The translations under genes were made by a program, and so were the position numbers. Positions 56,256 to 64,000 of a stretch of 64,000 nucleotides of DNA are shown one piece after another. The DNA comes from Pelatocladus maniniholoensis HA4357-MV3 (GTDB lineage: Bacteria > Cyanobacteriota > Cyanobacteriia > Cyanobacteriales > Nostocaceae): the NCBI GenBank assembly GCA_019359115.1, contig JAHHHW010000119.1:62001-126000 (forward strand), in the 5' to 3' direction. Position 1 is the first letter of the stretch; every line of letters begins with the position of its first letter. The notes beneath the pieces are model-generated. The model was not told where the DNA came from. It worked only from the letters and a program-made list of their open reading frames with translations, and did not search any database.

Positions 56256-56573
56256 ATGCCATTAGCGGTTGGAGTGATCGAAACTTTAGGTTTTCCCCCT
56301 GTATTAGCAGCAGCAGACGCAATGGTCAAAACTGCTGAAGTTACCCTTGTATACTATGGTTTAGCAGAAAGCGCTCGTTTTTTAGTCGCGGTGCGAGGAC
56401 AGGTTGCTGAAGTAAAAAGAGCAGTTGCAGCAGGTATAGAAGCCTGCGATCAGGCTCAAGGTGATGGTGGTCAGCTGATTACTCATTATATTGTTCCCAA
56501 CCCACCAGAAAATGTAGAATCTGTTCTACCCATACATTTCACCAGAAAATCAGAGCCATTTCGTATTTTCTGA
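56256..56573 (+). CDS. ccmK3: Carboxysome shell protein CcmK3
   Basis: A 105-residue single-domain BMC shell protein from ATG 56256, with GGAG 11 bases upstream. The start [20 protein letters not shown] and the end YIVPNPPENVESVLP are typical. The pore-loop region reads YYGLAESARF, unlike the KIGS of CcmK1/2, as expected for CcmK3. It pairs with ccmK4 135 bases downstream, the usual satellite locus outside the main ccm operon. Published work shows CcmK3 joins CcmK4 in mixed hexamers that tune shell permeability. Confidence 0.93.
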   Translation: MPLAVGVIETLGFPPVLAAADAMVKTAEVTLVYYGLAESARFLVAVRGQVAEVKRAVAAGIEACDQAQGDGGQLITHYIVPNPPENVESVLPIHFTRKSEPFRIF

Positions 56574-56709
56574 ATAAGTTCCCAAATTATCCAGTTTACT
56601 TATTAGTTGGAATAATAAAGATGATAGATTTAACTCTATAAAATATGTATGAACCTTCGTACAATTAGTTGGTAGCGCCACATACTTTTACTGATATAGG
56701 AGACAACCA

Positions 56710-57060
56710 ATGCCACTACAGGCAGTTGGATCAATTGAAACTAAGGGTTTTCCTGCCGTATTAGCTGCGGCAGATGCGATGGTGAAAGCAGGTCGAGTCA
56801 CTCTCGTAGGTTATATAAGAGCTGGTAGCGCTCGCTTTACTGTGAATGTGCGAGGTGATATTCAAGAAGTGAAAACTGCGATCGCTGCTGGTGTAGAAGC
56901 AGTAGAGAACGTTTACGGCGGTGTCCTAGAAACCTGGGTCATTATCCCTCGTCCTCACGAAAACGTCGAAGCTGTTCTACCAATAGGCTATACAGAAGAA
57001 GTCGAGGAGTATAGATTAGCTGTGGAAAATCCCATTATATCCAGACGTAGTAATCTTTAA
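56710..57060 (+). CDS. ccmK4: Carboxysome shell protein CcmK4
   Basis: A 116-residue BMC shell protein: [20 protein letters not shown], pore motif [13 protein letters not shown], and [16 protein letters not shown]. The RAGS pore and the slightly longer C-terminus identify CcmK4. AGGAG lies 5 bases before ATG 56710. It forms minor facets of the beta-carboxysome with CcmK3. Confidence 0.94.
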   Translation: MPLQAVGSIETKGFPAVLAAADAMVKAGRVTLVGYIRAGSARFTVNVRGDIQEVKTAIAAGVEAVENVYGGVLETWVIIPRPHENVEAVLPIGYTEEVEEYRLAVENPIISRRSNL

Positions 57061-57841
57061 TTTATAGATGTAAAGCAACTTTTACTGGTACAAGGTGGGG
57101 GTACTTCACAGTTCAACATCTAGAGTCAACAGTCTACAGTCCGAGTTCTGATTACTGTTGACTTTGCTATTGACTAATTTTATGGTTAATGCATAGTTCT
57201 ATGTAGCGCTACAAAAGTTCAAAATTTTTATAAAGACATTCAGTAGTTTTAAGTTTTGACCATTCAATTAAAAGTACCCTAGAGGGTACTATGAAACTTT
57301 TGATCGCTTTTTCAGAATAATTTTGTATGGTATTTTCTCTCAAATTATTTTGAGCGATAAGGTCATGCTGCTTTTACTGTATTTATGTATTTTTACTAGA
57401 TATTTAGTTGCTAAAAATACATATTTTTTGGTTTTTCAATAAAGTAAAATTTTTCGTACCTTAAAAATACTAGAGTATACTCCACAGGAGTGAAACTAAA
57501 TGAGCAAAAACTACGTCTAGGCATTAGAGCAAATATGGTTGCCAATGTTAAATAAGGCTAAAGAAGGCTAAGTTCTAGTCTTTAAATAAGCATTTATCAG
57601 CATGATGTCTGAATTGAGAAATAAGTGGAGTTTACAAAAATTAAATATTCGAGTGACGGGGGAAATTGCCAAAAGAGCAGGATTTCCGAGAATATGAAAA
57701 TGAAAATATTATGAAAAAGCAGAAGTAACTGCATAAAACCAGTGAGGCAAAACGTAATAAAAGTAGAACCACGTAGATGTTCAATCAGGACATCATGCTA
57801 TTGGGAGCAACTACCAGTCAAAAAGTTGAGTGAGGTAAAAA
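57061..57841. promoter_or_regulatory. Long upstream region of hetZ with palindromes
   Basis: This 781-base region precedes hetZ, which in Anabaena is controlled from a distant HetR-dependent start site. Two palindromes are visible: arms AGTACCCT (57273-57280) and AGGGTACT (57283-57290), and GAGTATACTC (57474-57483). Both are followed by a similar TGAAAC. No open frame looks real. Which palindrome, if any, binds a regulator is unknown. Confidence 0.45.
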
Positions 57842-59026
57842 ATGGAGGTTGTGATGCAGCAAACTTTAAAACAGGGTTTCGGGGAGCGCAATCTCACTAT
57901 GGCTTCTGAAGCGGATAAGGTAGCACAATTTTGGCGTAAACGGCTGGAAGTTGAGTGTCCACAACAACCCACAGCGAGTAAAGAAAGCATTGTTCGCTGG
58001 CTATTAGGCAGCAATCAACAGCGATTTGAAGATCCAAAACAATCAGATATTCTTAAACAAGCAATGGAGTATCGCTGGAAGATTTTAAATCAGCGTTATT
58101 TGGGTAAAGGACGAGAAGCTGCTTATAAGAATTTACTGACTCGCTTGGGAAGTCTAGTCACATTACGAAATAAAATTCAGACATGGGTGGCTTTAAGTCG
58201 CGATCGCCAACGCTCAGTTTTGGATGTATTGCAAGAAGTCATTCAAGAACTGCTGCAAAGCGATAACTACATGCAACAGCAAATGGCTTTGATCTCGGAA
58301 TTTACAACCGATCCTCGCTTACGGAGCGCTCTGCTATTTGCCAGTGTAGAAGAATATTGCCTGCGACCAGTACGTAATCAACCTCTACTAGTTTATAGAT
58401 TTGTAAATTTTTTACGTCGTACCCAACGTGGTGGCTTAACCCAAGTACCTGGTGGTGATACGGTGAGGCTAGTCTCAGAAGAGATCCTCGCTGACGACAG
58501 CGATAATCGAGTAAACTTAGTAGACACCCAAGCGATCGCAGAATATCAAGAAGCACAAGAACAAGAAGAACAACAAACCCTGCGACATTCTGTCAAGGAC
58601 GAATTTGAAAATTACTTATTAGAAAATCTGGGACAAGAAGCAGTAGATTGGTTACGGCTATACTTACAAGGTCAATCCCAAGATGCGATCGCCAAAAAAT
58701 TAGGTAAGCCAATCAATGTAATTTATCGGTTGCGAGAAAAAGTTAGCTACCACGCGGTGCGTGTTTTTGCTCTCAAAGACAAACCAGAACTAGTCGAATC
58801 CTGGCTACAAACATCATTAAAAGAGCATAATCTGGGACTGACACCAAACCAACTTCAGCAATTTCATGAAAAATTGACCCCGACTCAGCGACAGGTTCTA
58901 GAACTACGACGAGCAGGCAATAGTATAGAAGATATAGCGAAAAAATTAAAACTCAAAACCCATCAAGCAATGGGTGAATGGACTAAAGTCTACTTGATAG
59001 CTCAGACCTTGAGAAGCGAAGAGTAG
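57842..59026 (+). CDS. hetZ: Heterocyst differentiation regulator HetZ
   Basis: A 394-residue protein. The segment MASEADKVAQFWRKRLEVEC, the helical middle (YMQQQMALISEFTTDPRLRS) and the DNA-binding-like C-terminal half (LYLQGQSQDAIAKKLGKPIN, LTPTQRQVLELRRAGNSIED) match HetZ as I know it. HetZ acts early in heterocyst commitment together with HetR and PatU. Starts at ATG 57842 and ATG 57854 both have a good ribosome site (GAGG and GGAGG); ATG 57899 is also possible. patU follows by 205 bases. Confidence 0.88.
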   Translation: MEVVMQQTLKQGFGERNLTMASEADKVAQFWRKRLEVECPQQPTASKESIVRWLLGSNQQRFEDPKQSDILKQAMEYRWKILNQRYLGKGREAAYKNLLTRLGSLVTLRNKIQTWVALSRDRQRSVLDVLQEVIQELLQSDNYMQQQMALISEFTTDPRLRSALLFASVEEYCLRPVRNQPLLVYRFVNFLRRTQRGGLTQVPGGDTVRLVSEEILADDSDNRVNLVDTQAIAEYQEAQEQEEQQTLRHSVKDEFENYLLENLGQEAVDWLRLYLQGQSQDAIAKKLGKPINVIYRLREKVSYHAVRVFALKDKPELVESWLQTSLKEHNLGLTPNQLQQFHEKLTPTQRQVLELRRAGNSIEDIAKKLKLKTHQAMGEWTKVYLIAQTLRSEE

Positions 59027-59231
59027 GGTATGCAGGATTGTTGGTTGTTAATTGCATAATAGGGAGTTTCCCCACTACTATATGACTGTAGGGTTAGTTA
59101 CTCCCAACGATAAGCAATAAACGACTACCAACTGCTAGCCATTTACTGCTAATTGTTACCGATATTGAATCCAGATTAAGTTTAGGCTTATTTGTAGCTA
59201 ATTTAACTTTTATTTATCTAAATATCATGAT

Positions 59232-60485
59232 GTGTTTACTGCCAAAAAGTTTCTGGGCAGAATAGGATATACAAATATCAAGCAATCTAAGCCTATGTTG
59301 TCTTCAAAGGACAAATCAACCAATACAGAGTTTAGCGATCAGCAAAAAGTACAATCCGATACACAAATACTATGTAAGCAAGGAATAGAACGCGAGCAAG
59401 TATTCCAGCTGATCGAGAATTTTCTGTCCTTTGAAGCTTGCCTATACCATCAAGTTGTGCCATTGAAAATGGAAGATAACAGCTTGTTGTTAGGTATGGT
59501 CAATCAAGAAGATAATGCGGCATTAGATTACGTTCATCGTATCTTGTCTTACATCAACTGTACATTAGTACTTAAAAATATTACAGGCGATATTCACCGC
59601 AAAATACTTTCATCATACCTAAACTACAAAAATACATCTCACTCAGCAACCCAAGAACAGCCAGAACAGCAATCAACATCCACTCCCCAACCACCAACGA
59701 ATTCAAACTTGACTCAAACTGAAAATACTCTCCTAGAATTAGATTCTTTGCCTAACCCACAAGCAAATAGTATGTCTCATCCTGTAGTCGTTACAAATCC
59801 CCATACAACAGAAGCAAAACAAACAGAACAAGGGAATTATCATGTTGTAACCACAGGAAACTTACCGATTTTATCAGTCCCAACGGCAGAAGAATTCTCT
59901 CCTGTAGAAACACTGTTAACCTTACCACCAAAAAAATTATTAGAAGAATTATTGGGTAGGGTTTTAGCAGGAGGAATTGGTCGGTTGTATTTAGAAAGAC
60001 TACCTTACACAGGCAGAATTCTGTGGAGTGAAAATGGAGTTTTGCAATCAGTATTAGAGAAAGTACCTCTATCCGTTTTTCAAGGAGTCATGAATGAGTT
60101 GAAAAGATTTGGTTCTCTTCCTGTAATCACGCTTGCAGAACCGAAACAAGTCGAGAGAGAATGTCTATATCAACAAGATCGTTTATTATTACGCTTGCGA
60201 GTTATGCCAGGTATGTACGGTGAAGAAGCTACCCTTCAGGTACTACGAGGAGCAGCGTTAAAATTTTATCAACAACAACAGTTAACCCGTCTTAGTCGTG
60301 ATGCCTTAAGTATCTCTCAACAACTTAGCTATAAATTGCATGAATTACAAGAGAGAATATTAGTTAGCCGCAATGTTAACTCTAGTCAGATAGAGTCTTT
60401 CAATGCTCTCAATAACCTGTTGCAAAATTTAGATCAGCATATTAAGAAACTCACTATCGAAAACTCAGAACCACCGACAAAATGA
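59232..60485 (+). CDS. patU: Heterocyst pattern protein PatU, single unsplit gene
   Basis: A 417-residue protein from GTG 59232, or about 396 from ATG 59295. The N-terminal part (EREQVFQLIENFLSFEACLY, NSLLLGMVNQEDNAALDYVH) resembles the N-terminal domain of type II secretion ATPases. A Pro/Gln/Thr-rich linker follows (residues about 140-230), then a C-terminal domain (LLTLPPKKLLEELLGRVLAG, GRLYLERLPYTGRI). In Anabaena PCC 7120 the equivalent is split into patU5 and patU3; here it is one frame, the apparent ancestral state. It lies downstream of hetZ, as in other heterocyst formers. Confidence 0.82.
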   Translation: MFTAKKFLGRIGYTNIKQSKPMLSSKDKSTNTEFSDQQKVQSDTQILCKQGIEREQVFQLIENFLSFEACLYHQVVPLKMEDNSLLLGMVNQEDNAALDYVHRILSYINCTLVLKNITGDIHRKILSSYLNYKNTSHSATQEQPEQQSTSTPQPPTNSNLTQTENTLLELDSLPNPQANSMSHPVVVTNPHTTEAKQTEQGNYHVVTTGNLPILSVPTAEEFSPVETLLTLPPKKLLEELLGRVLAGGIGRLYLERLPYTGRILWSENGVLQSVLEKVPLSVFQGVMNELKRFGSLPVITLAEPKQVERECLYQQDRLLLRLRVMPGMYGEEATLQVLRGAALKFYQQQQLTRLSRDALSISQQLSYKLHELQERILVSRNVNSSQIESFNALNNLLQNLDQHIKKLTIENSEPPTK

Positions 60486-60610
60486 GCGGAGCGTAACGAC
60501 GCAATCGCAAGCGTTAGAGCTAAATCAAATTGACTCACCAGAGCATAAATATTTTTGCCTAAGTACTTAGCAGTCATAAATTATTTGTATTTGTAAAAAT
60601 TCACACTCAA

Positions 60611-60660
60611 GATCCCCGACTTTTACCCTCCGGGTAAAAGTCGGGGATCTTGTTGTTAAC
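60611..60660. terminator. Strong bidirectional terminator between patU and minE
   Basis: An 18-bp perfect stem (60611-60628 with 60632-60649) has a 3-base loop and T-rich flank (TTGTTGTT). It is placed between the convergent patU and minE genes and could serve both. Confidence 0.9.
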
Positions 60661-60739
60661 TAAAAATTTAGGAATGCTGTAGCACACCTTGAATTTAACT
60701 AATATCTTTTTATCGACTACTTAATAAAAATGCGAATAA

Positions 60740-61075
60740 CTATGTAATCTCACTACTTTCCAATTCATTCTTTTCTTTATTTTCTTTATTCTCATTATTT
60801 TCTGTAGATTCTTCTTTAACCCGACGTATAGGAACATTGGCGATTAAAGCGCTTGTTCGCTGATTGCTTTCTAAAGAAAACTCTAAACCCTCGGTTTCGA
60901 TTTCGACATAGCGACAAACAATATCCAATATTTCTTGCCGCATTTTTTCGATCATTTGGGGGCTTAAATCAGCGCGGTCGTGAGCAATTACTAATTGTAG
61001 GCGACGCTTAACTTGGTTGCGACTGTTAACGTCAGAATTACGAGTAAATAATCGTTCTAGAAGTTCAATGATCAT
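60740..61075 (-). CDS. minE: Cell division topological specificity factor MinE
   Basis: A 111-residue MinE. The N-terminal helix ([10 protein letters not shown]) and anti-MinCD region ([20 protein letters not shown]) are followed by the topological domain ([20 protein letters not shown]). The tail is Glu/Asn/Lys-rich ([13 protein letters not shown]) and longer than usual. It is the last gene of the minC-minD-minE operon, 31 bases after minD. Confidence 0.96.
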   Translation of the reverse strand: MIIELLERLFTRNSDVNSRNQVKRRLQLVIAHDRADLSPQMIEKMRQEILDIVCRYVEIETEGLEFSLESNQRTSALIANVPIRRVKEESTENNENKENKEKNELESSEIT

Positions 61076-61106
61076 TGCTGCTAAGTATGGACAGATGGAG
61101 AAAACA

Positions 61107-61913
61107 TCAAATTATTTTTGTCCACAACAATCTTCTGAGACGAGAGAAGATGCTGTCGTTGGGTGAGTCGAGTTCAAGAAATTCGACGGTTTCACCTTCC
61201 AATCTGCGAGCAATGTTATCGAATGCGGTAGCCGCTAAAGAGGGAGTTTCTGCTAATACTAAAGGTTCGCCGCGATTGGTAGAGACTATAACGCGCTCAT
61301 CATCCGGGATCACCCCAATTAGAGGAATTGCCAGAAGTTCCTGAACATCATGCACAGACATCATATCATTTGCCCGTACCATTGCGGGTTTGATCCGGTT
61401 AATTATTAAATGAATGCGTTTGACACCTTGTGCTTCTAATAACCCGACGACGCGATCAGCATCTCGGACAGAAGCAATTTCAGGTGTAGTAACAATTAAT
61501 GCTTCTTTGGCTGGGGCGATCGCATTTTTAAACCCCATTTCAATACCTGCGGGACTATCAATAATCACATATTGATACTTTTGTGCCAGTGCATTTACCA
61601 ATAGTTTCATCTGATCAGGAGTGACTGCATCTTTTGTACGGTTCTGGGCCGCAGGTAACAAGACTAAGTTTGGTTGACGCTTGTCTTTTACCAATGCTTG
61701 TTCGAGGCGACACTCCCTAGCTAAAACTTCTACCGCCGTATAAACAATGCGATTTTCTAGTCCTAGCAACAAATCTAGATTTCTCAAGCCAAAATCTGCA
61801 TCAACTAATGCTACTTGACGCCCTATTTTTGCTAAAGCCATGCCTAAATTGGCTGTACAAGTGGTTTTACCCACGCCTCCCTTACCGGAGCTAATCACAA
61901 TAATGCGAGTCAT
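61107..61913 (-). CDS. minD: Septum site-determining ATPase MinD
   Basis: A 268-residue ParA-family ATPase from ATG 61913, which begins the canonical [20 protein letters not shown]; the open frame runs on to 62009 but that part is not MinD. The A' motif is [10 protein letters not shown], Walker B is [10 protein letters not shown], and the amphipathic membrane helix ends the protein ([10 protein letters not shown]). It recruits MinC to membranes and oscillates with MinE to place FtsZ. Confidence 0.97.
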   Translation of the reverse strand: MTRIIVISSGKGGVGKTTCTANLGMALAKIGRQVALVDADFGLRNLDLLLGLENRIVYTAVEVLARECRLEQALVKDKRQPNLVLLPAAQNRTKDAVTPDQMKLLVNALAQKYQYVIIDSPAGIEMGFKNAIAPAKEALIVTTPEIASVRDADRVVGLLEAQGVKRIHLIINRIKPAMVRANDMMSVHDVQELLAIPLIGVIPDDERVIVSTNRGEPLVLAETPSLAATAFDNIARRLEGETVEFLELDSPNDSIFSRLRRLLWTKII

Positions 61914-61962
61914 GACAAAAACGCGCTCGATGATGTTTCTGTAAATATATAACAATAGAGCT

Positions 61963-63054
61963 TTATGGCTCTTGGTTGATCCGATTAAATAGGGTCTTAG
62001 AAAAATCACTAGCCCTACCGATACGAATTCCTCGTGGTGTCACGTATGCCACTTCGGGATAAAATTGCATCGGTGATTTTTCTGGCGCTCTAGCAACAGC
62101 ATCTGCGATCCGCAATTGGGTTGGTTCCATTTGCAAGGCCATAATCAGACACTCACGATTACCCCCAGCACCAGCATGAGCAATTCCTCGGAGACGACCC
62201 CACACGAGAATATCACCATCTGCAACTACGATACCACCTGGATTTACATCTCCTAAGATAATGACACTTCCAGGGTGGCGAATTTCTACACCTGAGCGCA
62301 CTGTCATCTCTAGATAAAGAGCATCTTTTGAGGGTTTGTTGCTGACTTTAGAATTAGAAGCAAGGATATTTTCTCGTTGTATTTGTTCAACAGAGTAGCC
62401 AGCAGTAACTGCTGCGATCGCAGTTTGGCGACGACTGGTAGCAACCGATTTCAGTTGCATTTGCGCTTGGCTCAAAGATTCGGCGAGTTGTTGCAGTTGT
62501 CTTGCATCTAAAAGCCGATCGCTTGCTACTAAATGCACAGGTGTATTCGGTGCGGTCAAGCGATCGCTACCATGAAGTCGTACCTTTAATTGTTGCCAAA
62601 GATCATTCCAATTTCGTTCCGAACCAGACAGTTGGGATTCTGTGGGCAAAATTAATAAGAATTTTCCCTCCTCTGTTTTCATCTGAATTTGGATATTCTT
62701 CTTGACCCCATTTTCTGCTGGAGGTGATTTAGGCAACTCTTTATGCAAGAGGTCAACATGCAATTGTGCATCCACAACTGTATCAGACTCTACACTAGCA
62801 ACAGCAGAATTTGATTCCAGTTCACCGGAGACAGAATTGGACTTTAAATACAGCAGAACAGAATTGATCTCCGCTTCTGGAAGTATAGAAGTGGACTCCG
62901 TATCATCAACAACAGAATCAGTCTCTGTAACAGTATCTTGATCTTGATCAGAAACAGTAAACTTTACCTCTATATCAGAAAGGCTGGAGATTGATTCTGC
63001 ATCATCAACAGCAGAATGTGACTTGAGATCGGGCATAGCAGAATCAGAAGTCAT
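61963..63054 (-). CDS. minC: Septum site-determining protein MinC with acidic repeat extension
   Basis: A 363-residue FtsZ inhibitor. Residues 1 to about 100 are an acidic Ser/Asp/Glu/Val-rich extension with repeat character (VDDAESISSLSDIE, VVDDTESTSILPEAE). The N-terminal FtsZ-inhibiting domain follows (residues about 125-210, KFLLILPTESQLSGSERNWN), and the C-terminal beta-helix (residues about 250-345) is clear: GVEIRHPGSVIILGDVNPGG and GDILVWGRLRGIAHAGA. It is first in the min operon, 49 bases before minD. Confidence 0.94.
   Translation of the reverse strand: MTSDSAMPDLKSHSAVDDAESISSLSDIEVKFTVSDQDQDTVTETDSVVDDTESTSILPEAEINSVLLYLKSNSVSGELESNSAVASVESDTVVDAQLHVDLLHKELPKSPPAENGVKKNIQIQMKTEEGKFLLILPTESQLSGSERNWNDLWQQLKVRLHGSDRLTAPNTPVHLVASDRLLDARQLQQLAESLSQAQMQLKSVATSRRQTAIAAVTAGYSVEQIQRENILASNSKVSNKPSKDALYLEMTVRSGVEIRHPGSVIILGDVNPGGIVVADGDILVWGRLRGIAHAGAGGNRECLIMALQMEPTQLRIADAVARAPEKSPMQFYPEVAYVTPRGIRIGRASDFSKTLFNRINQEP
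62770..63045. repeat. Degenerate tandem repeats encoding the MinC N-terminal extension
   Basis: Imperfect units built around CAGAATTGGACT / GAATCAGTCTCTG on the plus strand recur about every 21-36 bases. The divergence is high and the frame is kept. Confidence 0.55.
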
Positions 63055-63363
63055 GCAACACTAGCCTAAAGAGAAAAACTGAGCAATTAACAATCTTAAA
63101 TTATTTGTCTTTGATACTGAGTTGTTGAAAGTTGTAAATTATCAAACACAAGTCAGACAGAACAAATTCCTGTCTTCAGAAGCTCATATAAATGATAGAT
63201 GTTTACCCTGGCTTGGTATAAGAATTTAGCACAAATTCTCTTAAGAATTTGGAAGCACGATTTGAAACAAACTACTGAAATCGTGGCTCCAACAATTGTA
63301 CAACGCGATTTCTACAGAATTATTTGCAAAACTGGTTCATCCGCAACACCTCTGTCTGCCTTC

Positions 63364-63530
63364 AAGGGAAAGGGAGCATCCCAATTTTTTCAATATACCG
63401 CGCTTGGGTTTAAACCGTTAGCCAATAGCACAAGTCGTCTCAAGACGACTTCATAAAATCAAGTAGTCTGCTTTAAGCGATTTCAATCGCAGGCGGGTTT
63501 TTTGAACATTTGGGATGCTACCAAGGGAAA
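63364..63530. mobile_element. MITE-like foldback element, copy 2, with 8-bp target duplication
   Basis: The element spans 63372-63522. It starts GGGAGCATCCCAATTTTTTC as copy 1 and ends TTTGAACATTTGGGATGCTA then CC. It is flanked by a perfect direct repeat AAGGGAAA (63364-63371 and 63523-63530). The second internal hairpin is truncated relative to copy 1 (GTCTGCTTTAAGCGATTTC). No ORF is inside. Confidence 0.9.
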
Positions 63531-63834
63531 AGGGAAAAACATCTCATTTCCCAAAATTCTTGATATAAATAAATCCCTTTGTTATGGGCAGAAAGCTTAT
63601 GGGCTTTTCTTGTCTGGTCGTCGAATGTATCAGACTTTATAGTGAAACTGTAGAAAATATGTGTAAATTTATTTAACAAAAGCCTCTTGTTCCTCCGCTT
63701 AAATACGAATTAAGACAGCTTATAATGGTAATTTTTATTTTATGAGTTGCACTAGCAGTTCACTTTTTGTCCAAATTCCAATAATATAAGTTCCTGGTTT
63801 CAAAGGATTTTTTGTCCAACAAGGATTATAAGTA
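63531..63834. other. AT-rich region before the last gene
   Basis: About 300 bases without a supported gene. It probably holds the promoter of the exported protein starting at 63835. Confidence 0.45.
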
Positions 63835-64000
63835 ATGAGATTAGGTTCAACAATCCACTCATGTTTATTATACTTTTCCTGTTTTTCATCTTTATCTATA
63901 GTTCTTGTAAGCTTGAAAACGCTGGTAGCTCCGGCTCATGCTCAGATCAGCCCTCCTGCTGATAGCTTGGGACAAACCAATCCTCCAGAGCTTGATCACC
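63835..64000 (+). CDS. Exported protein, 3'-partial (signal peptide and start of mature chain)
   Basis: From ATG 63835, with AAGGA 10 bases upstream, the frame stays open to the window end. It reads a signal peptide (LLYFSCFSSLSIVLVSLKTL then VAPAHA, cleavage before Q) followed by a Pro-rich mature start (ISPPADSLGQTNPPELDH). Such a start is common in cyanobacterial TpsB/ShlB-type two-partner secretion pores, but only about 20 mature residues are visible, so the family is a guess. Confidence 0.65.
   Translation, partial: MRLGSTIHSCLLYFSCFSSLSIVLVSLKTLVAPAHAQISPPADSLGQTNPPELDH

Noticed and set aside
57273-57290. The AGTACCCT/AGGGTACT palindrome as a HetR site
   Set aside because: The known HetR-binding repeat has GGG before CCC around a short centre; here the polarity is reversed, so identity with that site is not supported.
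63199-63456. An 85-codon frame before and into MITE copy 2
   Set aside because: Its C-terminal part is MITE sequence and the rest shows no recognisable features.
1-64000. CRISPR arrays, tRNA and rRNA genes
   Set aside because: No regularly spaced repeat-spacer array, tRNA-like cloverleaf with conserved TTCGANTC-type loop, or rRNA segment was seen in intergenic DNA, although a covariance search could not be run.

Overview
The window comes from a filamentous, heterocyst-forming cyanobacterium (order Nostocales). The evidence is psbO, carboxysome shell genes ccmK3 and ccmK4, the heterocyst genes hetZ and patU, group-3 sigma factor sigF, many HIP1 sites (GCGATCGC), AT-rich codon use, and intergenic short tandem repeats and foldback elements typical of that order. 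All gene calls rest on reading translations and motifs by eye; no database search was run.

Layout. 1-2380: the 3' part of a Ser/Thr kinase fused to a periplasmic-type ligand-binding domain, cut by the window edge. 2462-4999: a three-domain PTS relay protein (DhaM-type EIIA, HPr, EI). 5250-9827: a small unknown gene, psbO, sigF, a proline-rich lipoprotein and an 80-residue unknown. 10073-17052: a four-gene cassette encoding a von Willebrand A membrane protein, a 1084-residue tubulin/FtsZ-like GTPase, a MotA/TolQ/ZorA-like channel with a long coiled-coil tail, and a MotB/OmpA/ZorB-like partner. This is the best candidate for an under-described system here. 17468-23480: an ABC exporter with two paralogous permeases, then a GAF histidine kinase. 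23821-27415: a redox group (DM13, SDR, flavin reductase, membrane ferredoxin-type reductase). 27636-31255: a J-domain protein and a scarred region with a beheaded TetR gene, a beheaded unknown gene, an SDR, a GNAT relic, a P-loop kinase and an IS200/IS605-like end.

31306-38527: housekeeping genes (tatA, pth, rpsU, rsmI), a PfkB sugar kinase, a CysQ/inositol-phosphatase protein, an overlapping pair equivalent to the two halves of animal D-glutamate cyclase, and a phosphate-binding-like protein. 39124-42662: a small exported protein, a single-domain globin, a Crp/Fnr regulator, an unknown gene, and recR, which lacks a standard start codon. 42788-49446: glycosyltransferase, MFS transporter, recO, deoC and a DUF697-type GTPase. 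49460-50380: relics (a xisH-like start and a kinase tail) embedded in repeats. 50501-57060: cytochrome P450, a ParA/coiled-coil pair resembling carboxysome-positioning McdA/McdB, ilvE, an alpha/beta hydrolase, ccmK3 and ccmK4. 57842-63054: hetZ and patU converging on minC-minD-minE. 63835 to the end: the signal peptide of an exported protein leaving the window.

Two layers of repeats run through the intergenic DNA. One is a mobile foldback element present twice, each copy with perfect 8-bp target duplications. The other is a roughly 50-bp double-hairpin module whose stems change in compensation while its unpaired core stays constant. Short tandem repeats also appear to have entered the coding linkers of the PTS protein and RecO.
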